Shown here: one piece after another, positions 18,028-26,525 of the stretch
Layout of the letters: each line of letters starts with the position of its first letter
How positions within the stretch are numbered: the first letter of the stretch is position 1
Source of the DNA: a virus
IMG/VR virus record: IMGVR_UViG_3300028829_007756
Span: 35,244 to 99,243 of that record
Strand: one strand, 5' to 3'
DNA length: 64,000 nt
Program-made: the position numbers and the translations under genes
The notes under the pieces: generated by a model
The model's input: the letters and a program-made list of their open reading frames with translations, nothing else
Database searches by the model: none
What the model was told of the DNA's origin: nothing

Positions 18028-19944
18028 ATGGTTAAAAAACGGAAAATACTTTTCCATAGCAATTACTCTAAGATATTAACTGGCTTTGGTAAAAATTCTA
18101 AAAATATACTTAGATATTTAAGCCTTACAGGGAAATATGAAATTGTAGAGCTGAGTAATGGAGTAGCTAAAGATCAACCAGAACTTCAGAAACTTCCATG
18201 GAGGGCTATAGGAGGAATCCCCGCTGACCAATCTGTAATTGATAAGATCAACAAAGATCCTAACCTTTCAAGGCAAGCTCAATATGGAATGCTTGGCATA
18301 GATGATGTAATTAAACAAGAAGAACCAGATGTCTATATTGGAGTAGAGGATATATGGGGCCTAGCTCCTTTTAGTAAAAAACCTTGGTGGAATAAAATCA
18401 ACTGCATGATTTGGACGACTCTAGATAGTTTACCCTTACTCCCAGAGGCTGTTAAAGTAGCTCCTAAAATTAAAAATTATTTTGTTTGGGCTACATTTGC
18501 CGAAAAAGCAATGCATAAGTTAGGGCATTCTCATGTCAAAACTCTTCATGGAGCCATTAATTGCTCAAATTTCTTTAATGTTGGCCCTAATGGAAAATCA
18601 GCATTAAGATCTGCGTTTAATATAGATCAGGATACTTTTATAATAGGTTTTGTATTTAGGAATCAACTCCGAAAAAGTGTTCCAAACTTATTAGAAGGCT
18701 TTAAATTGTTTCAATCTAAAAACCCTAATTCAAAATCGAAGCTTCTATTACATACCAATTTCTCAGAAGGTTGGAATATAAACTCCTTAATAGAAGAAAA
18801 AGGGCTTGACCCAAAAGATATACTTTGTACCTACTATTGTTCTGCATGCAAACGCTACGAAGTTAAACCTTTCTCTGGTCAAAAACAAAACTGTAGGTTC
18901 TGCGGCTCTAAGGAAACTGTTAACACTGTTTCTATACTTCATGGCGTAGATGAAAACCAGCTAAATGAAATTTATAATTTAATGGATGTATATTGCCACC
19001 CATTTACTAGTGGAGGTCAAGAAATTCCGATACAAGAGGCTAAGCTTTGTGAACTTGTGACTCTCACCACGAATTATTCCTGTGGAGAAGACATGTGTGA
19101 AGATAACACTGGTGGATTTCCATTAGATTGGTCTGAGTATAGGGAGCCTGGAACTCAGTTTATTAAAGCTAGTACAAATCCAAATAGCATTTGCAACAAA
19201 CTCTCCAAGGTTTATAAAATGGATGCCCTTAAAAGATCTTCTTTGGGAAAAAAGTCTAGAGATTTTATTTTAAATAATTACTCAATTGAGGTTATAGGAA
19301 AACAAATTGAAAACATTATAGATTCGATGCCAGATCATAATTATAATTTTTCATTTGAACCTGAAAAAAGAGATCCTAATTATGTTCCTCCAGATATAGA
19401 AGATGATTCAGAGTGGTTGATTGATATATATAAAAACATACTCAAGGTTGATCTAGATCACAATGACGAAGGACACAAACACTGGATGCAATCATTTAAA
19501 AATGGAGCAACAAGAGCTTCCGTTCTTGATTATTTTAGATCCGTTGCAGTGCAAGAGAATAGCAAAATCGGATCTAATAAATTGGTTGATTTAAATGATG
19601 TAATAAAAAATTCTGGGAATAAAAAAGCTTTGTTTTGTTGCAGTACTAGTGAAGAGGATGTGCTATTAGTTTCATCTTTATTGAAATCTTTCAAATCTCA
19701 GCATAAAAATTATGATATTTTCTTTGCTACTGAAGTTGAGTATTTTTCTATAGTAGATTGCAATCCTTATGTGTACAAATGCATTCCTTATCAAGATGGT
19801 CTTGAGGATGAAAGAGCTATGCTGGGCTGCAACCTTAAAGAAGATCAAAAATATTTTGATTGTTGCTATAATTTTAATTCAGCTTTATCTGAATCAAATT
19901 TAAAATCCTCAATCCAAAACAAGTTATACAATATACATGAATAA
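18028..19944 (+). CDS. GT-B glycosyltransferase with zinc ribbon and DUF4214-like C-terminal domain
   Basis: The N-terminal half resembles GT4-type glycosyltransferases. KILFHSNYSKILTGFGKN opens a Rossmann domain, and the nucleotide-sugar side follows (FIIGFVFRNQLRKSVPNLLE ... MDVYCHPFTSGGQEIPIQEA). Between strands of that domain sits a CxxC...CxxC zinc ribbon (CSACKRYEV, CRFCG). At about 468-515 a DUF4214-like repeat appears (LIDIYKNILKVD ... SFKNGATRASVLDYF). The last 110 residues start another Rossmann-like fold. It probably transfers a sugar in the cytoplasm, to DNA, protein or a surface glycan. The acceptor is unknown. The next gene overlaps by 8 bp. Confidence 0.75.
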   Translation: MVKKRKILFHSNYSKILTGFGKNSKNILRYLSLTGKYEIVELSNGVAKDQPELQKLPWRAIGGIPADQSVIDKINKDPNLSRQAQYGMLGIDDVIKQEEPDVYIGVEDIWGLAPFSKKPWWNKINCMIWTTLDSLPLLPEAVKVAPKIKNYFVWATFAEKAMHKLGHSHVKTLHGAINCSNFFNVGPNGKSALRSAFNIDQDTFIIGFVFRNQLRKSVPNLLEGFKLFQSKNPNSKSKLLLHTNFSEGWNINSLIEEKGLDPKDILCTYYCSACKRYEVKPFSGQKQNCRFCGSKETVNTVSILHGVDENQLNEIYNLMDVYCHPFTSGGQEIPIQEAKLCELVTLTTNYSCGEDMCEDNTGGFPLDWSEYREPGTQFIKASTNPNSICNKLSKVYKMDALKRSSLGKKSRDFILNNYSIEVIGKQIENIIDSMPDHNYNFSFEPEKRDPNYVPPDIEDDSEWLIDIYKNILKVDLDHNDEGHKHWMQSFKNGATRASVLDYFRSVAVQENSKIGSNKLVDLNDVIKNSGNKKALFCCSTSEEDVLLVSSLLKSFKSQHKNYDIFFATEVEYFSIVDCNPYVYKCIPYQDGLEDERAMLGCNLKEDQKYFDCCYNFNSALSESNLKSSIQNKLYNIHE

Positions 19945-21097
19945 GCTTGAAAAAATAAGTTTGCATTCTGCTTTAAAATCTTCAGATTTTATTGTTAATA
20001 AATGTTTTTACCCTTTGCTTTTTGACAGATTTATTACGATTGACTTTTCTAAATCTGTTCAATCTTTGTATTATGAATACTGGCAAGAGGTTATAGATAT
20101 GATAAAGCCTTATCTCGATAAGGAGAATATTAAAATATTAAGAGTTGGATCTAGCAAAGGTTATGAGTTGGATGGAACCCATAATTACACCAATAAAACC
20201 TTCAATCAAAATGCATACATATTGAGCAACTCAATGCTCCATGTCAGTTCTAGCGGTGTCTTGTCTTTCCTTGCTTATCAGTTTAATACTCCGATAGTTT
20301 GTTTATTTTCAGGTAAAGATTCTTCTTTATTTCCTTTTGACAGAAGAGAGAATACAGTTTTAATAGATTCTCCTAAGTCTGGCAAAAATAAAAGCCTTTC
20401 TGATTTCGAGAATCCTAAAACCATAAATTTAATAGATCCATGTATAGTTGCTAAATCTATACTTTCCAACCTTAATATAAATCATAATTTAGATAATAGA
20501 AAAAGAGTTTTTAATGGGGACATGTCTTTTATAAAAACAATAGAAATTGTCCCAGATTTTCCTGCCCCCAAATCTCTTCTTCCAAATGCATTAATTAATA
20601 TTCGGGCAGATCTTCATTTTAATGAAGCGAACATAGCTTCTCTTTGTTCTAACAATAGAAGAGCTGGAATAATAACCAACAAACCTTTGTCTGAACCCCT
20701 TTTACTTGCTATCAGAAATAGCATTCAAAGAATATCTATCAATGCAGACGATGGTCTTGATGAGAATTTTTTAAAATTATTAAAAAAATTAAATATCACA
20801 TATGAAATTTTTATTTCTGACAAATCAAAACTCTATGAGCTTAGATTAGCTTATATAGACGAGCCAATTGATTACTTAGAAAAAAAATCGAAACCTCTTG
20901 ATTTCAATTATGATTCTAGTCATAGTATAAGTATGACTTCGTCAAAAATTTTAATTTCCAAAAATGGATCTTTTCCCACTAAAGCTCACTGGATCATTGG
21001 AGAGAATTGTAAAGAAGGATTTCAGTCCTACATAGACACCGATGATTTTTGGGAGGATTTGGATTTTATTAACATATACAAAATAATACAGTTTTAA
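19937..21097 (+). CDS. GT9/heptosyltransferase-like protein
   Basis: The segment YILSNSMLHVSSSGVLSF followed by QFNTPIVCLFSGKDSSLFPF matches the C-terminal half of GT9 glycosyltransferases (the DSG...HLA...TPVVALFG pattern). An acceptor-side N-terminal domain is not obvious here. The end of the preceding gene has a Rossmann-like start, so the two proteins may together form one GT9 enzyme. The C-terminal 180 residues are unrecognised. It overlaps the upstream gene by 8 bp. Confidence 0.6.
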   Translation: MNKLEKISLHSALKSSDFIVNKCFYPLLFDRFITIDFSKSVQSLYYEYWQEVIDMIKPYLDKENIKILRVGSSKGYELDGTHNYTNKTFNQNAYILSNSMLHVSSSGVLSFLAYQFNTPIVCLFSGKDSSLFPFDRRENTVLIDSPKSGKNKSLSDFENPKTINLIDPCIVAKSILSNLNINHNLDNRKRVFNGDMSFIKTIEIVPDFPAPKSLLPNALINIRADLHFNEANIASLCSNNRRAGIITNKPLSEPLLLAIRNSIQRISINADDGLDENFLKLLKKLNITYEIFISDKSKLYELRLAYIDEPIDYLEKKSKPLDFNYDSSHSISMTSSKILISKNGSFPTKAHWIIGENCKEGFQSYIDTDDFWEDLDFINIYKIIQF

Positions 21098-21099
21098 AG

Positions 21100-21849
21100 A
21101 TGGAAAAAAATACAAAAGGACCTCTTCTATATAAAAGAGATGAGAATGGCTTACTTGAAAATGTGAGCTATATTTTTAATGAAGACGGCTCTATAGATTG
21201 GAGATTAATGATAAAAGAAGAGCATCTTTTTCCTAATAAACTCTGGTTTGAGTCTAGAAAAAAGCCAGTTCCAAAAACCATCGAAGGATTAAAAGACCAC
21301 CAACTTCTTATAAAACTTAGCGGAATTAAAGAGCTGGCAAAACTAAGAGGATTCTCTGACTTATCGTATAACATACTTAAGTGTGAGCAAGACCATGTTG
21401 CAGTCACTTGCTCTATAAAATTTATACCTAATTATGAAACAGATGGTTCTCCAGTTCATTTTGAGGACATGGCAAATGCCACATTAAATAACACAAGTAG
21501 TTTCGCTACAAAATTTCTTGAAACAATTGCCTGTAATAGAGCTTTCGTCAGGGCTGTTAGAAATTTTCTTAATATCCACATCGTTGGTGATGATGAGATA
21601 GATAAGTCTGAAAATTCTACTCCATCAACTATTTCTAAATCGAGTTCACTTTCGCCTCAAGGTATTTTAAAAAATACATGTATTGATTCTGGGCATAAAT
21701 CATTCGATGAGTTCATGGATGTTTTGAGAACATGGCACACTACTGGAGTTTATAAAGTTCCAAAAGAATTAGATCCAAAGTCATGGTCAGGTTTTGAAGA
21801 TGTTCCAGCTAAGCAGGCTAGAGAATTCTTAAAATTAATAAAGAACTAA
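21100..21849 (+). CDS. hypothetical protein, possible recombination/annealing protein (249 aa)
   Basis: No firm family. The central part (AVTCSIKFIPNYE ... ANATLNNTS ... ETIACNRAFVRAVRNFLNI) carries the pattern of a conserved basic helix after a small beta sheet, reminiscent of Rad52/ERF-type annealing proteins (KRA..RAL). A Ser-rich linker leads to a C-terminal domain of about 65 residues. Such an annealing protein would fit with the Cas4/RecB-like nuclease and SSB, but the resemblance is weak and I do not assert it. Confidence 0.6.
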   Translation: MEKNTKGPLLYKRDENGLLENVSYIFNEDGSIDWRLMIKEEHLFPNKLWFESRKKPVPKTIEGLKDHQLLIKLSGIKELAKLRGFSDLSYNILKCEQDHVAVTCSIKFIPNYETDGSPVHFEDMANATLNNTSSFATKFLETIACNRAFVRAVRNFLNIHIVGDDEIDKSENSTPSTISKSSSLSPQGILKNTCIDSGHKSFDEFMDVLRTWHTTGVYKVPKELDPKSWSGFEDVPAKQAREFLKLIKN

Positions 21850-21855
21850 ATAAAA

Positions 21856-22659
21856 ATGAAAAGGAAAATTCTAATCATGGGCCTTCCAGGTTCTGGTAAG
21901 ACGACTTTAGCTGAAAATTTAGTTCCTAGACTTAATGCAGCTTGGTTTAATGCTGATGCCGTAAGGCAGGATATTTATTCAGAACTTGGATTTTCTCCAG
22001 AAGATAGGTTGGCACATGCCACTCGCATGGGTAAACTTTGCGACTGGGCTAAACTCGGAGGATGTTATGTTATTGCTGATTTTGTTTGCCCCACCGAAGA
22101 TACTAGAGAAGCATTTGGTCCAGACTTTACTATATGGGTAAACAGAATTGAAGAAGGTAGATTTGCAGACACAAATAAACTTTTTCAAAAACCTAAAAAT
22201 TATGATATTGAATTAAACGAAGGCGATCCTGAGGAATGGTGCGAAATGGTTGTCTCGAAATTAAATGAAACAGAAGCGTGGGACAATCAAGCTCCGACCT
22301 CTTTATTAATTGGTAGATACCAACCATTTCATATCGGTCATAAAAATTTAGTAGCAGAATCCATAAGGAGAACTGGCCAATGTTGCATTGCTATAAGAGA
22401 TGTTGGAGGTTCTGGAGATAAAAACCCATATGATTTTGAAAAAGTCAAAGAAGAAATTCATTCAGCATGTGTTGAATTCGGGAATAAAATTAAAGTTGTA
22501 GAGCTTCCTAATATTACTGATATCTTCTATGGAAGGGGTGTGGGGTACAATATAGAAGAGCTTGAACTTAGTAAAGAATTGCAATCTGTTTCTGCGACTA
22601 AAATCAGAGAAGGTCATATAGATCAGGAAGGTAATTTACTTGGCAAAAGGCCAGAGTAA
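21856..22659 (+). CDS. APS kinase-like domain fused to NMNAT/cytidylyltransferase-like domain
   Basis: Residues 1-145 form a P-loop kinase resembling adenylylsulfate kinase (CysC): GLPGSGKTT at 9-17, ADAVRQDIYSELGFSPEDR, and IADFVCPTEDTREAF. Residues 147-267 form an HIGH nucleotidyltransferase fold: GRYQPFHIGHKNLV with HIGH at 159-162, and SATKIREG near the end, as in NadM/NadR-type enzymes. The order is the reverse of NadR. The substrate of neither domain can be read from sequence. Options are nicotinamide riboside/NMN salvage, or making an activated small molecule for the neighbouring transferases. Codon use is like its neighbours. Confidence 0.82.
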   Translation: MKRKILIMGLPGSGKTTLAENLVPRLNAAWFNADAVRQDIYSELGFSPEDRLAHATRMGKLCDWAKLGGCYVIADFVCPTEDTREAFGPDFTIWVNRIEEGRFADTNKLFQKPKNYDIELNEGDPEEWCEMVVSKLNETEAWDNQAPTSLLIGRYQPFHIGHKNLVAESIRRTGQCCIAIRDVGGSGDKNPYDFEKVKEEIHSACVEFGNKIKVVELPNITDIFYGRGVGYNIEELELSKELQSVSATKIREGHIDQEGNLLGKRPE

Positions 22660-22672
22660 AGATCTCTCATAA

Positions 22673-23209
22673 GTGAATATATTAAATAAAACCAAAACAT
22701 ATTTGGTTGGCCATATGCAGTATTTAAGTGGTCGAAATTGGCGCCAAGAAGTTTCGCTAAAATTAAAGCCTTTGGGTATAACTTGTTTTGATCCTTATAA
22801 AAAGCCTTTTGTAAAAGATATAAGTGAGGATGAAAATGCAAGGCAATTGATGGATAAGTGGTTAAAAAATGGAGATTATGATAAACTTTCAGACAAAATG
22901 AAGACAATAAGATCCTACGATCTTAATTTAGTTGATAGGAGTGACTTCATTATAGCGCATCTGGTTCCTGAGGTCGCTTCTTGGGGCAGTGCTGAAGAAA
23001 TAGTTACTGCGGTTAGGATGAAAAAACCTATTTTCATAAGTATGGAGGGAGGGAAATCAAAAACTCCCCTTTGGATGTTCGGCATGTTGCCCCATAAATA
23101 CATTTATAATAGTGTGGAAGAGATTATAGATATGATAAAATCTATAGATTCTGGAAAAAAACCCATAGATTCTGAAAGATGGAGGCTTCTTCGGGAAAAA
23201 TTTAGATAG
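22673..23209 (+). CDS. nucleoside 2-deoxyribosyltransferase-like protein
   Basis: TYLVGHMQYLSGRNWRQEV with FDPYKKPF and DRSDFIIAHLVPEVASWGSAEEIVTAVRMKKPIFI follows the Rossmann-like fold of nucleoside 2-deoxyribosyltransferase family proteins. These cleave or exchange N-glycosidic bonds of deoxynucleosides. The GSAEE segment corresponds to the catalytic-Glu region. The best start is a GTG, because the first ATG would remove the conserved first strand. It lies next to the kinase/nucleotidyltransferase fusion, which suggests joint action in nucleotide or NAD metabolism. Confidence 0.7.
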   Translation: MNILNKTKTYLVGHMQYLSGRNWRQEVSLKLKPLGITCFDPYKKPFVKDISEDENARQLMDKWLKNGDYDKLSDKMKTIRSYDLNLVDRSDFIIAHLVPEVASWGSAEEIVTAVRMKKPIFISMEGGKSKTPLWMFGMLPHKYIYNSVEEIIDMIKSIDSGKKPIDSERWRLLREKFR

Positions 23210-23258
23210 ATTTTAATAAGATTTTTGGCAGGCTGCTTAAAATTTGTGTAACTTTCCT

Positions 23259-23672
23259 ATGAAAGAACATTCAAATAAAAATCTCATGCCATTACTATTA
23301 ATACCACCTTTAGTCGCTGCAGCAAAATTTGTTGCAGCTAGATTAGCCACGAGCGCAGCTGTAAGTGCTCTCAAATTTGCTATTTCACCTCCAGGGAGGA
23401 ACTTAATTAAACATGCAGGGGGAGCGGCACTGGGAGTTCAGCTATCAACCAGTAGAAGTAAAGCTGGTCGGTTGATTGAAAACGGATGGAACTTAGGAGA
23501 AAAAGCTTACAGTAAAGCTGATCAACTTGGCCTTATACCAGAATTTGGATCAGGTGGGGGTAAGAGCGTCAGTAGTGGAAGACAAGGCAGGGGTAATAAT
23601 CAAGGAACTAAGACACCGCAAGGAAAGAAAGCACCAACTCCTCAAACGAGACCGAACAGAAGAACGGGTTAG
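23259..23672 (+). CDS. small protein with hydrophobic N-terminus and basic, Gly-rich tail
   Basis: Residues 10-45 form one or two Ala/Leu-rich helices (LLLIPPLVAAAKFVAARLA) that could insert in a membrane or assemble in a virion. The last 45 residues are Gly/Gln/Lys/Arg-rich and disordered. I chose ATG at 23259 over GTG at 23244. It precedes the large LamG protein in the same direction. Unknown function; a minor virion protein is possible. Confidence 0.55.
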   Translation: MKEHSNKNLMPLLLIPPLVAAAKFVAARLATSAAVSALKFAISPPGRNLIKHAGGAALGVQLSTSRSKAGRLIENGWNLGEKAYSKADQLGLIPEFGSGGGKSVSSGRQGRGNNQGTKTPQGKKAPTPQTRPNRRTG

Positions 23673-23712
23673 TATAAAATTTAACATTAACTAAAATTAT
23701 TAGTAAAATAAA

Positions 23713-26418
23713 ATGAGCGCAGACGATCAATATATAGCATGGACGGCACAGCCACCTTTAGACACAGACATAACACTTTTTGACACGCCTCCTTATGAAG
23801 TAATGTTAAATAAAAACGGTGAAATAACACAAGGTCAATTTGAAAATTTCACACCAGACCAGAAGATGGATTCAATTTATTTAACAATGGCTGCTAATAA
23901 AGCCAGAAAGACATTGGGCCTTCCTTCGCTAAGAGAGCTGAGGTTTTCAAAAAATCAAGAAGCATATGATCTTGCTGGTTCAAACTCTAGTGGATATACT
24001 ACTGACGGAGGAACTACTCGTAAGCCAAACATAGAACTTTTACAAGGAAAATCTTATAAATTTACCTTTCCTCAATTTCATCCTATTAAATTTTCCGAAA
24101 CTGAAGATGGAACTCATCAAGAAGGAACAGAATACACAGATTTTATTGTCGAATCTACTTCTACATCCGTCACAATAAATGTAAAGAAAAAAATCCCTTA
24201 TACATTATATTATTATTGTGGAGCCCATTCTGGAATGGGCGCAAAATTAAGATTAATGCAGCCATATAGACAAGAGGAGGTGGAAACGTTTCATGCATCT
24301 ACGAAAGAAAAGATTACTGAAAAAATCTTAAAATTTCAAACAAATCTTTTTCAAAAATTAACTGTTGATGAAGTTGCTATAGATCTTGGTGCAATCCCAG
24401 GTAAGGATACTGAAGCAGTTCAGAATAAAATAAATTCTCTTTATTATATTCCTGAAAAAGATGAACAAACCAACAGGTTAACATCAGACCTTACTCTATT
24501 TAAAGAAAAAGCTAGACAAGGACTTGTGTTTATTGATGAAGAGGATGCTATTGATGCTTATGGAAATATACTTGATGAAGACGAGTCTAATGACTTTCCA
24601 GAGCTTTGGCCTTCTTTTTATGCTCATGCATTTGGAGCTAATGCATGTCCAGTTAATCTTGATAAAGAGTTAAGACCTCTTGTAAATCAGTCAAGAAGAT
24701 GGTTTTGGTTAAAAACTACAAGGAAAAAAATTGATAGTAGAATTTTGTTTCAACCTCCTACGGTAAAAGATATTGCTCTACATCTGGATGGTCATGAAGA
24801 AAGTATTGATGTTGTTAGTCAGAAAGCAATCAAAACCGTTCAACCCATGCTTGCTATCGCCGATCTTACAGATCTTGACGACCCTAAAGAAGAAACACAG
24901 AATGGAATCTTTTTTGATGACATGTATTGTCTAATGAATATTAAAGATCCAGGAATGGGAATTAATTCAAATGGCGGTGGTGGTCAAGACTTGAGCAGGC
25001 TACAAAGAGTAAGAAAAGCTTTTATCGTAGATGATGATGGTCTAATGTCAGAAATTAACAGTGCTGAATTTGCCGCTACTGATCAACCAAGGGGGGGAGT
25101 ATATATAGGTGGATGTGTTATCGCCCCACCTAATCAATACCTTCTCCCGATTTATGATGATATTCCTAGGCTTGATTTCTTTACTTTTGGCGCTGAAAAT
25201 CAATCATTATCAACCAATAAAAATCTCTTCTGGAGAATCTTCAATGATTTTGCTCGCCCCACATATGCCGACGATGAAACTTTTGATCTTGATAGTAGTG
25301 TTGTTACTACTCCCTTAACAAGTGTTACTCCAGAGGATGTATTAGGCTTAAACCTTGTATGGAGTGAGCCTCAAAACTTTCCACCTTATATTTCAGATGA
25401 CCACTTCCTTCTTCGTGGTGCTGACGGAAAAACAAAAGGAGCCGCATTCCAAAATGTAGACATAGAAGTTTGGACGCCAAGTTTAATATCAACAGAACTT
25501 TGGCTTGATTCCGATGACCTAAGCACAATCACGAAAGACTCTTCTACGAATCTAGTCAGCACTTGGTCAGATAAAAGTGGGAACGAAAATAACGCAACGC
25601 AGTCGAGCAACGCTCTTCAACCTTCTGATGTCAACCTTGGAGATGGCATTGAATTTGACGGTACAAATGAAGGATTTATTTTAACCAATAATATTAGCGA
25701 AAACGACATAAGCGTTTTTGTCGTGATGAAAGGTGATGGTTATATATTTGCAAATAACCATACTGACCGACTTTTATTTCATAAAATGCCCGCCGACGAA
25801 GATTATCGTATGTGGTGGAGACTTGAAGACACACACGAGTTCGAAAGAGTGTCTGTTCCAAATCTAAACACTTCGAATGTTCAGATTTTTGAATTTAGCA
25901 ATCACGGAACAAGTTTAGATGCTCGAATAAATGGAGCGAGTGGGGTCAATGATAGTAGTGATAAAAAAATAAACATTGATCGCATAGGGATGAAGTGGGA
26001 CGCAAATACCAATGTCCCATCGTGGGGCGGAAATATTTTAGAAATTATTGCAGTAACATCCACGACAGACCGAGAAAAAATCGAAGGATATCTCGCTCAC
26101 AAATGGGGACTTGAAGGAGACCTCCCGTTAAATCATAATTTTAAATCATCTGCTCCTTACACTTCTACCTCAACACCTAGTCCGACACCTAAGCCAAAAT
26201 TTTTAGAAACTACCGTTACTAGTACTGATTTAGGTCTTGAAGGTGATGTTATAACTAGAAAATATAGGGTGCTAGAGTCGAATGCTCTATTGAATATAAA
26301 TCAATTCAATTTGGTTAGAAATAGATGGTTCATCTTAGATGAATATGGTTATGATCTTAATTTTACTGCATTTACTGGGCCTAGAGCATATTCAAATGTA
26401 TTTCTTTACAACGAATAA
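23713..26418 (+). CDS. virion protein with cupredoxin-like and LamG domains (901 aa)
   Basis: At about residues 105-183 a cupredoxin-like domain is visible (GKSYKFTFPQFHPIKFS ... YYYCGAHSGMGAKL). Candidate copper ligands are H123, C169, H172 and M175, the C-x2-H-x2-M spacing of amicyanin-type loops. At about 592-815 lies a LamG/concanavalin-like domain (TELWLDSDDLSTI, VSTWSDKSGNENNATQ, IEFDGTNEG, EGYLAHKWGLEGDLPLNHNF), a form common in Planctomycetota/Verrucomicrobiota and in phage adhesins. Flanking regions are unrecognised. The LamG part has a different codon flavour (more CGA/GAC/ACG), as if inserted. A receptor-binding or surface-decoration role is inferred. Confidence 0.75.
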   Translation: MSADDQYIAWTAQPPLDTDITLFDTPPYEVMLNKNGEITQGQFENFTPDQKMDSIYLTMAANKARKTLGLPSLRELRFSKNQEAYDLAGSNSSGYTTDGGTTRKPNIELLQGKSYKFTFPQFHPIKFSETEDGTHQEGTEYTDFIVESTSTSVTINVKKKIPYTLYYYCGAHSGMGAKLRLMQPYRQEEVETFHASTKEKITEKILKFQTNLFQKLTVDEVAIDLGAIPGKDTEAVQNKINSLYYIPEKDEQTNRLTSDLTLFKEKARQGLVFIDEEDAIDAYGNILDEDESNDFPELWPSFYAHAFGANACPVNLDKELRPLVNQSRRWFWLKTTRKKIDSRILFQPPTVKDIALHLDGHEESIDVVSQKAIKTVQPMLAIADLTDLDDPKEETQNGIFFDDMYCLMNIKDPGMGINSNGGGGQDLSRLQRVRKAFIVDDDGLMSEINSAEFAATDQPRGGVYIGGCVIAPPNQYLLPIYDDIPRLDFFTFGAENQSLSTNKNLFWRIFNDFARPTYADDETFDLDSSVVTTPLTSVTPEDVLGLNLVWSEPQNFPPYISDDHFLLRGADGKTKGAAFQNVDIEVWTPSLISTELWLDSDDLSTITKDSSTNLVSTWSDKSGNENNATQSSNALQPSDVNLGDGIEFDGTNEGFILTNNISENDISVFVVMKGDGYIFANNHTDRLLFHKMPADEDYRMWWRLEDTHEFERVSVPNLNTSNVQIFEFSNHGTSLDARINGASGVNDSSDKKINIDRIGMKWDANTNVPSWGGNILEIIAVTSTTDREKIEGYLAHKWGLEGDLPLNHNFKSSAPYTSTSTPSPTPKPKFLETTVTSTDLGLEGDVITRKYRVLESNALLNINQFNLVRNRWFILDEYGYDLNFTAFTGPRAYSNVFLYNE

Positions 26419-26454
26419 TATAAAAACTATTTCACAAATTTTAAAATCCAGGTG

Positions 26455-26518
26455 TATATATAATGTATACGAGTTATTAATTATAATTTATTTTAAAAAA
26501 AACACAATAAAATAGGAG
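26455..26518 (+). promoter_or_regulatory. possible late promoter and strong ribosome binding site
   Basis: The 107-bp gap before the 668-aa gene holds TATAAT at 26459-26464 inside an A/T-only run with no convincing -35, as in phage late promoters. An AGGAG at 26514-26518 lies 7 nt before the ATG, one of the clearest ribosome binding sites in the window. With the terminator after the gene, this suggests an independently and highly expressed gene. Confidence 0.4.
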
Positions 26519-26525
26519 AAATAAT

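Noticed and set aside
22294-22659. C-terminal domain of the kinase fusion read as ATP sulfurylase
   Set aside because: The GR.QPFH.GH and SATKIR motifs match NadM/NadR-like nucleotidyltransferases and not the sulfurylase HxxH/RNP motifs, so a PAPS synthase is not supported.
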